From contig LANB01000001.1 in NCBI GenBank assembly GCA_000964245.1, positions 723,501 to 787,500 on the forward strand: a DNA stretch of 64,000 bases. The letters are read 5' to 3'. The notes under the pieces are model-generated. The model was given only the letters and a program-made list of their open reading frames with translations, was not told where the DNA came from and made no database searches. The stretch comes from Cellvibrionaceae bacterium 1162T.S.0a.05 (GTDB taxonomy: Bacteria; Pseudomonadota; Gammaproteobacteria; Pseudomonadales; Cellvibrionaceae). The position numbers and the translations under genes were made by a program. Each line of letters starts with the position of its first letter. Positions within the stretch are counted from its first letter, which is position 1. Shown here one piece after another: positions 35,655 through 45,023 of this stretch.

Positions 35655-36092
35655 ATGCTCACTTCCTTTGAAACTGATGACTATATGTCAGTCAACCCCG
35701 TCACTTTTACAGCTGATACCGATATATTTGATGCCATTCATGTTCTGTTGCAGCACAAGGTTTCCGGTGGGACGGTATTAAATGAGAATAACGAGGTCAT
35801 TGGTGTTATTTCCGAAATGGACTGTTTAAAAGCCATTATCCATACCAGTTACTACCACGAAGGCGGTGGAACTGTAGGCGACTTTATGCACACAGGCGAT
35901 ATTGAGTACATGGACTTTCACACCAGTCTGATTGACGCCGCTCAGAAAATGCTCAATACCGGCCATCGTCGAATGCCCATTGTCGAACACGGTAAATTTG
36001 TTGGGCAAATTAGTGCTCGCAGCGTTTTACAGGCTTTTAAGGACTCTTTGACAGAGCACGACGCCACCGAAGACGAAATCACCAACGTCTAA
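35655..36092 (+). CDS. CBS-domain pair protein
   Basis: A 145-residue cytosolic protein consisting of two CBS motifs: MSVNPVTFTADTDIFDAIHVLLQHKVSGGTVLNENNEVIGVISEMDCLKAI, and DFMHTGDIEYMDFHTSLIDAAQKMLNTGHRRMPIVEHGKFVGQISARSVLQAF. Such pairs bind adenine nucleotides and often act as energy sensors or regulatory subunits. Start ATG with AGAGGG upstream. It heads the plus-strand signalling block; whether it is co-transcribed with the following kinase (83-bp gap) is unclear. The ligand and partner are unknown. Confidence 0.88.
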   Translation: MLTSFETDDYMSVNPVTFTADTDIFDAIHVLLQHKVSGGTVLNENNEVIGVISEMDCLKAIIHTSYYHEGGGTVGDFMHTGDIEYMDFHTSLIDAAQKMLNTGHRRMPIVEHGKFVGQISARSVLQAFKDSLTEHDATEDEITNV

Positions 36093-36175
36093 ACCTCAAC
36101 CGCGCCAGGATTTTATATTCGCTCCGGATTGCTCATCTATACTTTCAGGGATGATGTTTGTGAAGAATCCGTAAT

Positions 36176-39028
36176 ATGCCATTGAAGGTCGATACGCGCC
36201 GGTTAAAACAACGAGTGCGCCGCCAATCCGCTGTTCTAGTCGGCGCTTTAGGTTTGAGTGCAGCGTTGCTGTTCTTCGCCGCTTACTACATCGACCGCCT
36301 GAATTTTCAGCGCTTCCATCAACAACAACGCACTGAAACTATCGCCGAACTCAGCATCATTCAAGCTCAAATCGAAGGTAAACTCTTTACCAACATTCAG
36401 ACGATTCAGGGCCTGATAGCGGCGATTAGCGTTGAACCAGAGATGGATCAAGCGAGATTTGAACAATATGCCCGGCCCCTTTTAAATCCAAACACCCAGC
36501 TAAGAAATATCGGTGCGGCACCCGATATGGTTATTCGCTTGATTTACCCTTTAGAGGGCAATGAAGCCGCACTCGGTTTGAATTACCTCACCCACCCTAC
36601 ACAACGTGAAGCCGCGATGAATGTACAGAAAAATGGTCAGCCCGTGATAACCGGGCCGGTTAACCTCGTACAGGGTGGCATAGGGTTTATTGGTCGCCTG
36701 CCTGTATTTATCTCCAATGAAAAAGGCGAAGAACAGTTTTGGGGGCTAGTGTCAGCCGTTGTGGATGCGCAACGTTTCTATGAAGCCGCGGGGTTGATGA
36801 AAGCCAATCCTGCGCTGGATATTGCCATAAGAAGAAAAAGCGACGGTGAAAGTAGCGACACAGTCTTTTATGGGACAGCCGATATCTTTTCCCGACAACC
36901 ACAGATTATGGAAATTGCATTACCTGGAGGCGCATGGCAAATTGCGGCAACCCCCAGGCATGGCTGGTCGCTTTCTGCCCCCAACAAATTTTTATTTCGC
37001 AGCTCCCTGCTGGCTATTGCCCTCATTCTTTTGGCAATCATTTACGCCATAGGTAAATTAATACAAAAGCGGAGCTACCAACAACAACTACTACAAATAT
37101 TGTTCGATCATTCCCCCTTGGGTATAGCGCTTAACGACTTTCACAACGGGCGGTTTATTAAAGCCAACCAGGCTGCTGCGGAATCAATGGGATATTCAAA
37201 AGAGGAATTATTGCAGCTTAGCTACAGCGACCTGACACCAAATGGACCTGACAACGCTGATAAAGAGCAAGTTAAAATACTGAAAGAAACAGGAAGGTAC
37301 GGGCCATACGAAAACACCTTTAAACGCAAGGACGGCAGCACTTATCCAGTCATTCTAAGCGGCATCATTCTTGATGACGACCAGGGGAGAAAATTAATCT
37401 GGTCGACAATAGAAGACATCAGTCTTCGCAAGGAAAATGAAAACTCATTGCTCAAGGCAAAATCTGAAGCCGAACAGGCAGTGAAAGCCAAATCGGAATT
37501 TTTGGCCATGATGAGTCATGAAATACGCACTCCCATGAACGGCGTATTGGGCATGATCAACATTCTTCGGCATTCGGAACTGGACCCGGAGTCGCTACGC
37601 AAACTTGATATTGCCCACACAAGTGCTGAATCTTTACTCACCATAATCAATGACATCCTCGATTTTTCAAAAATTGAAGCCGGCAAGCTGGAAATAGAAA
37701 ACACTGAAATTAACTTGTTTGATTTTCTTGGCGACTTTATAGAATCCATGGCGGTACGCGCTGAAGAAAAAGGTCTGGAATTACTCTTGGATACGCGCGA
37801 ACTGGAGTACCGTACAATTTACAGTGACTCCGCTCGCTTGCTACAATTACTTAACAATCTCGTCGGCAACGCCATCAAATTTACTGAAAAAGGGGAAGTT
37901 CTGGTACGCTGCACCCTGAAAGCATCTCAACCTGATACCCGGATTGTTTTTGAAATCGTCGATACCGGAATTGGCATACCTGAAGAAAAACTCGATGTAT
38001 TGTTTACCCCATTTACTCAGGTCGATGCGTCAATGACACGTAAGTATGGTGGAACCGGGCTTGGCCTTGCCATTTGCAAAAAAATATGCAATTCCCTCAA
38101 CGGCGATATTGTTGTCACAAGCCAGGAAGGCAAAGGAAGTTGCTTTCGATTTGAGCTCGATATCAAACGAGGGCAACATCGTGAGAATAACAAAACCCTG
38201 TTGGCCGGAAAGAATATTTTGCTATGCGATAGCAACCCCTGCAACCTTCAACTTATTCAGGCTTATTTTGCACGTGCCGGTGCTTACACCTTTGGTTTTA
38301 GTAGCTATAACATGCTGCAAAGAGGACTATCGAAAAACAAAATAAAATTTGACTTTGCAGTTCTTTCAGAAAACTTTGACGTCGAACCAATAGATTGCCT
38401 TCATTTAATTAAACATCTGGCGACACCGCACCCGAAGCATATTGTTTTTATGGAAAGAATGACCCGTTTAAGCCAAATTGATACGGAAGATCATAAAGCT
38501 TTTGATTTATATTTTCCAAAACCTTTTATAGAAAGGGACTATCAAAACTGTTTAGCCCTTTTCATGCAGCCCGAAAGCAAGCACAGCAATCAATCACAGG
38601 CGATTGAAACCCACTCTCGCTGGCGTGAAGGCGCTCGAATTTTACTCGTTGAAGACAATGAGGTAAATCAGGCGGTCGCTTCCATGCTACTTCAAGAATT
38701 ACAAATACACGTCAGCATTGCCGATGATGGTGTCGAAGCATTAAAAAAACTTAAACAGGAAACCTACGATCTCGTTTTTATGGATTGCCAAATGCCGAAT
38801 ATGGATGGCTACCAGACAACACGCGAAATAAGGCAAGGGCACGCTGGCAACCAAAACATCAACATTCCCATCGTTGCAATGACGGCAAATGCAATGAAAG
38901 GTGACAGGGAAAAGTGCCTGGCCTCAGGCATGGATGACTACATCAGTAAGCCTATTGATGACCGAAATATTACACGTTGCCTGGCCCAATATCTGCCTAC
39001 GACGCTACCGAATTTCTCCGCCAGGTAG
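36176..39028 (+). CDS. Hybrid sensor histidine kinase, CHASE-PAS-HisKA-HATPase-REC-REC
   Basis: Inner-membrane phosphorelay kinase of 950 residues. TM1 (about 20-42), a periplasmic CHASE sensor (about 60-250, with RNIGAAPDMVIRLIYPLEGNEAALGL), TM2 (about 274-298), PAS (about 305-420), HisKA with MMSHEIRTPMNGVLGM (His448), HATPase (NLVGNAIKF, DTGIGIPEEKL, GGTGLGLAI). A first receiver-like region (about 672-795) has SENFD where the phospho-Asp should be, so it is probably a pseudo-receiver. The second receiver (about 817-940) is canonical with Asp870 (VFMDCQMPNMDG) and KPI. There is no HPt domain, so a separate one must exist. CHASE domains bind small external ligands; which one is unknown. Confidence 0.92.
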   Translation: MPLKVDTRRLKQRVRRQSAVLVGALGLSAALLFFAAYYIDRLNFQRFHQQQRTETIAELSIIQAQIEGKLFTNIQTIQGLIAAISVEPEMDQARFEQYARPLLNPNTQLRNIGAAPDMVIRLIYPLEGNEAALGLNYLTHPTQREAAMNVQKNGQPVITGPVNLVQGGIGFIGRLPVFISNEKGEEQFWGLVSAVVDAQRFYEAAGLMKANPALDIAIRRKSDGESSDTVFYGTADIFSRQPQIMEIALPGGAWQIAATPRHGWSLSAPNKFLFRSSLLAIALILLAIIYAIGKLIQKRSYQQQLLQILFDHSPLGIALNDFHNGRFIKANQAAAESMGYSKEELLQLSYSDLTPNGPDNADKEQVKILKETGRYGPYENTFKRKDGSTYPVILSGIILDDDQGRKLIWSTIEDISLRKENENSLLKAKSEAEQAVKAKSEFLAMMSHEIRTPMNGVLGMINILRHSELDPESLRKLDIAHTSAESLLTIINDILDFSKIEAGKLEIENTEINLFDFLGDFIESMAVRAEEKGLELLLDTRELEYRTIYSDSARLLQLLNNLVGNAIKFTEKGEVLVRCTLKASQPDTRIVFEIVDTGIGIPEEKLDVLFTPFTQVDASMTRKYGGTGLGLAICKKICNSLNGDIVVTSQEGKGSCFRFELDIKRGQHRENNKTLLAGKNILLCDSNPCNLQLIQAYFARAGAYTFGFSSYNMLQRGLSKNKIKFDFAVLSENFDVEPIDCLHLIKHLATPHPKHIVFMERMTRLSQIDTEDHKAFDLYFPKPFIERDYQNCLALFMQPESKHSNQSQAIETHSRWREGARILLVEDNEVNQAVASMLLQELQIHVSIADDGVEALKKLKQETYDLVFMDCQMPNMDGYQTTREIRQGHAGNQNINIPIVAMTANAMKGDREKCLASGMDDYISKPIDDRNITRCLAQYLPTTLPNFSAR

Positions 39029-39199
39029 ATGTGCACATTTTAACCAAAAAAACGGTTTTTCAAATTCTTATTAAAAGTCAGCGTATACTTATACAAGCAA
39101 GGGATTCTGCATAGACCAGCTTGAAAAAACGGTGGCATTTGACAGGAATTTTCACGATTACTTGTACTCAATTGAACAAATCAAAAAGGTTGTCATACC

Positions 39200-40708
39200 G
39201 TGGCGAATCGACCCAATAAAGAAAAGAGTGAGTCAACATTAGAGGCCGAAAGACTTGAACGTGCCATTCGCGCAACGAACGATGGCGTTTGGGAATGGAA
39301 TATTCAAACCAATGAAGTGTGGTATAGCCCAACACTAATGAGAATGATAGGGCGCAATCCGGACAAGGAAGCACCCAACCTGCAACATTGGCTTGATCAT
39401 ATCCATCCCGACGACAAGAAACTGATCGAGGCAGGCATGAACGCGCATTTTGAGCACGAAGAAAAATACGACATTATCTATCGAGGCCTGGGCCCTTCTG
39501 GCCAATATGAATGGCTTCTTACCCGCGGCGATACCATAAAGGATGAAAATGGCCGGCCATTACTCATGTCAGGCACTCTTACCAACATTAATGAAAAGAA
39601 AATTCTCGAACAACAGCTTGCTGACAAAACCCATTTCCTGAATGCTGTTTTGGAAAAATCCTTGTGCGGCATTTACATCTTCGATTTCAATGAAAAACGA
39701 AATATTTATATTAATGAACAATTTACTAATATCACTGGCTATTCGCTCAAAACGCTCAACAAGGCGCAGCAAAGAAAATCAATCTCACTCTTTCACAAAG
39801 AAGATGAAAAGCGTGTTTCACAACATTTAAAAAATGTATTCGACAACCGGATTGAGCAAGGCGAATCTATCGATTACCGTTTCCGACATGCCAACGGACA
39901 CTGGATTTGGTGCTACTCCCGAGACTCCATTTACAAATATGATTCTTCCGGAGTACCACAACAACTCATAGGCACTTTTTTTGATATCTCGGATATAAAA
40001 ATAGCGGAAAAAACGCTAGAGGAAAGCAATGCGTCACTCGAACGCTTCGCCTACTCCGCATCGCATGATTTACAAGAGCCCTTACGAAAAATATCTGTGT
40101 TTTCTGATAGTTTACAAGAGCGGCTGCAAGGAAAAATTGACGACGCTGATGCACTATATGAGCTTGATCGCATTGCCAATGCCGCCTGCCGAATGCGTGA
40201 CATGATCAACAGCTTACTGGAACTCTCACGCTACTCACGACAAAAACCGAAGAAAAAACTTGTCGCATTACGCAAGGTTTTAAATACAGTGAAAGAGGAT
40301 CTTGCAAACTTAACCGAAGAGTCAAAGGCCAGCATAACACTACTCAATGAGGAAAATATATTTATTGATAAAAGCTCTTTCCAGCATGTACTGCAAAATC
40401 TGATTGTAAACAGTATTCGTTATGCTCGTCCTGATATTCCCGCTGAAATCAGCATCAATTGCAAACATGATGAAAGTCAGGTCACTTTAACCGTGAAAGA
40501 CAATGGCCGAGGTTTCAGTAAAAAATCCTCTTCTACAATTTTCGACCCTTTCAAACGCCTTGTCGGGCGCAACACGCCGGGTTCAGGTATGGGTTTAGCG
40601 ATTTGCCAGCAAATTGTTAAAGCACATGGTGGCAATATATCTGCAGACGGACATTCTCAACCAGGCGCGGTTTTTACAATCACACTCCCTTCACACGATG
40701 GCTTGTAA
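39200..40708 (+). CDS. PAS-PAS sensor histidine kinase (cytosolic)
   Basis: A 502-residue soluble kinase starting at GTG. PAS1 (about 20-130, WEWNIQTNEVWYSPTLMRMIG, HPDDKKLIE) and PAS2 with PAC (about 140-265, GIYIFDFNEKRNIYIN, YRFRHANGHWIWCYSRDSIY) precede HisKA of the SASHDLQEPLRKI type (His289), typical of bacteriophytochrome-like kinases, and HATPase (NLIVNSIRYARP, DNGRGFSKKSS, GSGMGLAIC). No membrane segment was seen. It is followed 4 nt later by a small receiver of the Rcp1 type, the common partner of such kinases. It ends within the same operon-like run as the c-di-GMP genes. Confidence 0.9.
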   Translation: MANRPNKEKSESTLEAERLERAIRATNDGVWEWNIQTNEVWYSPTLMRMIGRNPDKEAPNLQHWLDHIHPDDKKLIEAGMNAHFEHEEKYDIIYRGLGPSGQYEWLLTRGDTIKDENGRPLLMSGTLTNINEKKILEQQLADKTHFLNAVLEKSLCGIYIFDFNEKRNIYINEQFTNITGYSLKTLNKAQQRKSISLFHKEDEKRVSQHLKNVFDNRIEQGESIDYRFRHANGHWIWCYSRDSIYKYDSSGVPQQLIGTFFDISDIKIAEKTLEESNASLERFAYSASHDLQEPLRKISVFSDSLQERLQGKIDDADALYELDRIANAACRMRDMINSLLELSRYSRQKPKKKLVALRKVLNTVKEDLANLTEESKASITLLNEENIFIDKSSFQHVLQNLIVNSIRYARPDIPAEISINCKHDESQVTLTVKDNGRGFSKKSSSTIFDPFKRLVGRNTPGSGMGLAICQQIVKAHGGNISADGHSQPGAVFTITLPSHDGL

Positions 40709-40712
40709 TGCT

Positions 40713-41114
40713 ATGACGACAAAAATTCTGGTAGTAGATGACGATCCTGATGACCAATACCTGACTCAACGTGCATTCGCGGCGACTAAATTGGATGTCG
40801 AATTGGGTATCGCGAATAACGGCAAGGAAATGATTGATCTGCTCACAAAAAACAGTAAAGACCCGCTGTCATTACCCGATCTAATCCTGCTTGATCTCAA
40901 CATGCCTGAAATGGACGGTATTCGCGCAATTGAAGCGTTCCGCAAAATGCCAACGAGCAAAAAAGTCTTCCTGGTCGCGTTTTCAACCTCAAATGCTGAA
41001 CATGATATCAAGCGTTGCTATGAGCATGGCGTTGATTTCTACCTCGCCAAATCCGCGAGTTTTGAAGAGCTGACGTCGAGTTTCCAATCACTTATCAATC
41101 AATGGTTTCGCTAA
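40713..41114 (+). CDS. Stand-alone response regulator receiver (Rcp1-like)
   Basis: A 133-residue single receiver domain without output domain. Acidic cluster VVDDDPDDQYL, phospho-Asp61 in LILLDLNMPEMDG, Ser/Thr in VAFSTSNAEHD and Lys in FYLAKSASFEEL. The double-acidic DDDPDD motif and extended loop are typical of receivers coupled to SASHDLQEP kinases. The start at 40713 lies 4 nt after the kinase stop; ATG 40698 in the same frame, overlapping the kinase end, is a possible alternative. It probably shuttles phosphate to another protein. Confidence 0.88.
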   Translation: MTTKILVVDDDPDDQYLTQRAFAATKLDVELGIANNGKEMIDLLTKNSKDPLSLPDLILLDLNMPEMDGIRAIEAFRKMPTSKKVFLVAFSTSNAEHDIKRCYEHGVDFYLAKSASFEELTSSFQSLINQWFR

Positions 41115-41217
41115 AAACCCAAGTCGTCGCAACAGAAGCAGGATCTTCCAGCCTTATCTCACGTCCCTTGCTATACTCAAAGAGCTATCGATGTATACAT
41201 AACCAATTGGAATATTT

Positions 41218-42192
41218 ATGCTGATTAAGGTCGGCTCACAAAGAAGGCCTCCGGAAGACTGTATTCGTGTTCTCGCAATCGAAAACGATGAAGACGACTG
41301 CTATTTCCTCAGCCGGATGCTCGAACAGGACGCGCGCAAGTACTACGAGCTCGAAACCACTGATATTCTACAAGCGGGCATCGATATCCTTAAGCATCGC
41401 CAATTTGACTGCGTGATTCTGGATTTGGGGCTCGATGAGTCTCAAGGGCTTGAAACGCTGGAGCTGTTGTTAGACGAAAAATTCACCGTCCCTATCATTG
41501 TCCTCACTGGCAGCAACCAGATTAGCCTGGGTGAGGGAGCCATCAAGGCGGGTGCAGAAGACTTTATTCCCAAATTTGACGCGTCCTCGTCCTTGCTCAC
41601 GCGCTCGATCACCTATGCAATTGAGCGTCATCGCCTGCTTCTACAACTGCACAGTCAGGCCTACACTGACACTCTCACACGCCTGCCAAACCGCGCGTCC
41701 TTCTACGATCGTATTGAATCATTGGTTATCGACGCGGAACGTCGCGCTCTCAATTTTGGCGTTGCAATGATGGATCTCGACCACTTCAAGGAAGTGAATG
41801 ATACTTATGGTCATCGTGCCGGTGATGACTTGCTTCAGCACGTCGCTGCCCGCCTGCAAAAAAATCTGCGGAAGAGTGATATGGTAGCCCGCTTGGGCGG
41901 AGACGAATTTATCTTCGTTGTCACCCATTACCACAACACGGACGAGTTTTTGGGTGTTTTAAAGAAGAAAAAAATGGCTCTACAACAACCAGTTTCCATC
42001 TTTGCAGAAGAAGCCGTTCACATCCAGCACATCGGCGCCAGCATTGGCGCTTGTGAATGGCAAAACGGCATCAGTACTCAAAAGCTGATTTCTCTCGCTG
42101 ACAAAGCGATGTATGCAAGCAAACAGGCGGGGAAGGGGGAAATTGTTCTATACAGTGCCATCACTGAAAAATTGCATGCCACCAAACCCTGA
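41218..42192 (+). CDS. Receiver-GGDEF response regulator (diguanylate cyclase)
   Basis: Makes cyclic di-GMP from two GTP, gated by phosphorylation. 324 residues: receiver about 18-140 with phospho-Asp69 (VILDLGLDESQG) and Lys in FIPKFDASSS; GGDEF domain about 155-320 with LTRLPNRASFYDRI, DLDHFKEVNDTYGHRAGD and the intact active-site GGDEF at 227-231. The inhibitory RxxD site (RKSD) lies five residues before it, so product inhibition is likely. It follows the stand-alone receiver after 103 bp. Confidence 0.93.
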   Translation: MLIKVGSQRRPPEDCIRVLAIENDEDDCYFLSRMLEQDARKYYELETTDILQAGIDILKHRQFDCVILDLGLDESQGLETLELLLDEKFTVPIIVLTGSNQISLGEGAIKAGAEDFIPKFDASSSLLTRSITYAIERHRLLLQLHSQAYTDTLTRLPNRASFYDRIESLVIDAERRALNFGVAMMDLDHFKEVNDTYGHRAGDDLLQHVAARLQKNLRKSDMVARLGGDEFIFVVTHYHNTDEFLGVLKKKKMALQQPVSIFAEEAVHIQHIGASIGACEWQNGISTQKLISLADKAMYASKQAGKGEIVLYSAITEKLHATKP

Positions 42193-42348
42193 AGTTGTTT
42201 TTCGCGCCATAACGCAATAAAAATCGGGTTTACTCGCGTATTTCAACATTCTTTCTTGAATAAAGACTATATATTTACTATATCGCCGTATGGGAAATAA
42301 AATTTACTCATGCTTTATCGAAGTAAATAAAAACACGTAGTTGAAGTT

Positions 42349-44967
42349 ATGCAGAAAGACCGTAGACAGGATGGTGCTTTACGCGAAGCCATTGACCGGA
42401 TTAGATCCTACCTAAACAAAGGAAAGGTGACCGACAGCTCGGTCATTTTTCAAAGCACCTTAATCGAGATGTGCTCGTTGACCGAGTCACCGCTCGGCTT
42501 CGTGGTTCGCTGTAACAGCAACTCCCCCTTAAAACTCAGCTTTATCTGCGCTCATGGTACAACCGGGAAGTTGCCCGCTGACAACTCATTTCAAAGCGAA
42601 TTACTCAAAAATGTTGTATTACATCGGCGCAGCCAGGTTTTTCAAGGCAATGAGTTGGTGGATTTTATTCAAGGAGGTCAGGAATGGCCCAGGTTGAATT
42701 CAATCCTCGCAATTCCTATATCAGATAGTAAATCCCTGTATGGCGTACTGTGTCTGGCAAATGCCCCCAAAGCGTACCACACCAATATCGCTAAAAGGGC
42801 ATGGCCATTGATGGCTAACGCCGCCTGTGTACTGCGCCTTACCGAATACAATCAAAGAGAAAAATCACATCCCACTTTCCGCCCGGAAAACAATAGCTGG
42901 CAGGACACCTTTTTACGCACAAGTATGATGTGCCCGATAGGGATGATCACACTGAATACCAACCACAAAATTCAACGAATTAATCCTGAAGCGGAGAAAA
43001 TATTCAAAGTTACTCAACACGACGCGCTCAACAAGGAAATCATAGAATTTATTCCTGAACGCTATGCAAACGAACACCGAACTCAAACATTCATTTATTC
43101 TCCCATGAATGGCACACAAGACCCGCTGCAGCTGGAAGGCAGAACATCAAAAGGCGACGTTATTCGGCTGGAAGTGACGCATCTCAGTTATCAGGAAAAT
43201 GGCGAAAACCATATCATTTTGATGGTACGAGATAATTCGGAGCTGGACGCAATTCGTGTTCAAAAAGAAACGCAATTGCAGCGCTTTAAAGCGGTCGCGG
43301 ACTTGGCGCCTATTGGCATTCTACAAACCAATGCCCAATGGGAAGCGGTTTATGCAAATAGTCGCTGGTGCGAAATTTCAGGTCGGCCCTCAGAGAATGT
43401 GATGAGCATGGGGTGGATAGGCGCACTTCACTCTCAAGACTTTGAGGCTACGATACCCCACCTTCGTGTTTCTATTGGAAGTGGCAAGGAATTCAGCAAG
43501 GAATGTCGTTTTGAAACCCCTCAGGGAAAAATCGTATGGGTTGAAATGCATGCACGCCCCTTGTTTACGCCCAGCGGTGATGTCAATGGTTTTATCATGA
43601 CGGTAGTTGATTGCTCCTTTCGTCACGAAGCCGAGGAAAAATTGCGCGACATGGCGGAGAAGGATCCGTTGACAGGACTTGCCAATCGCTCACTCTTCAA
43701 GTACCGGCTCGACCATGCCCTTGAACGAACACGTCGGCATGGAGCTATAGCATTGCTCTGCCTGGATCTTGATGGTTTTAAGAACGTGAATGATTCTCTG
43801 GGTCACGATGCGGGCGACCTGTTATTGATTGAAGTCGCCCGACGCATCAATCGATGCGTAAGAGAAGAAGACACTGTGGCGCGTGTAGGGGGAGATGAGT
43901 TTTTAGTTTTACTGGAAGACTTAAATAGCGCGGAAACCGCAGCAGATATTTCCGAGAAAATACTCCAGGCTCTACACCCACACTGTCTGGTAAACCACCA
44001 GGAAGTGTTTATCAGCACCAGCATCGGTATTACTTTCGCTGTAGGCGAAACCAGAATTGATGCCAAGACCCTAATGAAACAAGCCGACCTCGCACTCTAT
44101 CGAGCTAAAAACGAAGGCCGCAACAACTACCAATATTATTCACCTGAACTCGAAAAAGCATCGAGGGACAGGCTTTATCTCGGAAATAGCCTGCACCACG
44201 CTATGCGAAAAGCAGAATTTGAAGTCTACTATCAACTACAGGGCGATCTTAAAGGCGGACACATCACCGGCACAGAAGCGCTACTACGCTGGAACCATGA
44301 AGTTCGCGGTTTGCTTCAACCATCGGAGTTTATTCCTTTGATGGAGGAAACCGGGCTCATCGTGCCGGTTACCCGCTGGCTAATGCATGAATCCTTTTTT
44401 CAACAAAAAAAGTGGATGGACGAAGGTGTGCTATCAGCAGACACCACAATGTCTATTAATTTGTCGCGACGCATGTTGCACGATCCACAATTTCTATGGA
44501 GTCTTGAAGGTGCACTAAAAGATTCAGGCTTAAGCGGCAAAAACATTATTGTAGAAATCACCGAAACCGCTTTATTAGAAGAATCGCGACAAATTGATAA
44601 ATGCCTGAAAAAAATGAAAAGCCTCGGCATCAGTATTGCGCTCGATGATTTCGGAACGGGCTATTCATCGTTAACTTATCTCAAACGTTATCCGATAGAC
44701 CATATTAAAATAGATCAAAGCTTTGTACGCGACCTTCTCAAGGATTCTGACGACAGAGCGATCACACAAGCCGTACTTGCTCTCGCTCACTCGCTCAACC
44801 TGAGCGTTATCGCGGAAGGAGTTGAAAACCGCGAAGTTCTCGAACTTTTGCGTGAATGGGGTTGCGACAGCTATCAGGGTTACCACCTAAATAAACCTTG
44901 TCCCCACAATGAAATCGCTTCTATACTTGCTAACCGACACCCAGCCAGGCTAGAAATTCAACAATAG
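42349..44967 (+). CDS. GAF-PAS-PAS-GGDEF-EAL cyclic di-GMP enzyme
   Basis: An 872-residue soluble bifunctional-type protein. GAF-like region (about 20-165), PAS1 (about 180-300), PAS2 with PAC (about 310-430), GGDEF domain with DPLTGLANRSLFKYRLDHALE, GGDEF at 514-518 and RxxD (REED) five residues before, and EAL domain with EALLRW (from 643), EITETALLEE, DDFGTGYSSLTYLKRYPIDHIKIDQSFV and VIAEGVE. All usual metal and catalytic residues of both domains appear present, so either activity is possible. One departure is YQLQGDLKGG where most EAL domains have YQP.. then a hydrophobic residue before DL. No membrane segment was seen. Confidence 0.93.
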   Translation: MQKDRRQDGALREAIDRIRSYLNKGKVTDSSVIFQSTLIEMCSLTESPLGFVVRCNSNSPLKLSFICAHGTTGKLPADNSFQSELLKNVVLHRRSQVFQGNELVDFIQGGQEWPRLNSILAIPISDSKSLYGVLCLANAPKAYHTNIAKRAWPLMANAACVLRLTEYNQREKSHPTFRPENNSWQDTFLRTSMMCPIGMITLNTNHKIQRINPEAEKIFKVTQHDALNKEIIEFIPERYANEHRTQTFIYSPMNGTQDPLQLEGRTSKGDVIRLEVTHLSYQENGENHIILMVRDNSELDAIRVQKETQLQRFKAVADLAPIGILQTNAQWEAVYANSRWCEISGRPSENVMSMGWIGALHSQDFEATIPHLRVSIGSGKEFSKECRFETPQGKIVWVEMHARPLFTPSGDVNGFIMTVVDCSFRHEAEEKLRDMAEKDPLTGLANRSLFKYRLDHALERTRRHGAIALLCLDLDGFKNVNDSLGHDAGDLLLIEVARRINRCVREEDTVARVGGDEFLVLLEDLNSAETAADISEKILQALHPHCLVNHQEVFISTSIGITFAVGETRIDAKTLMKQADLALYRAKNEGRNNYQYYSPELEKASRDRLYLGNSLHHAMRKAEFEVYYQLQGDLKGGHITGTEALLRWNHEVRGLLQPSEFIPLMEETGLIVPVTRWLMHESFFQQKKWMDEGVLSADTTMSINLSRRMLHDPQFLWSLEGALKDSGLSGKNIIVEITETALLEESRQIDKCLKKMKSLGISIALDDFGTGYSSLTYLKRYPIDHIKIDQSFVRDLLKDSDDRAITQAVLALAHSLNLSVIAEGVENREVLELLREWGCDSYQGYHLNKPCPHNEIASILANRHPARLEIQQ

Positions 44968-45023
44968 ACGCCAAAACGCCCTTCTAGACCATCGCGTTCA
45001 CTGGCTAACAGGTGGATAGATGT

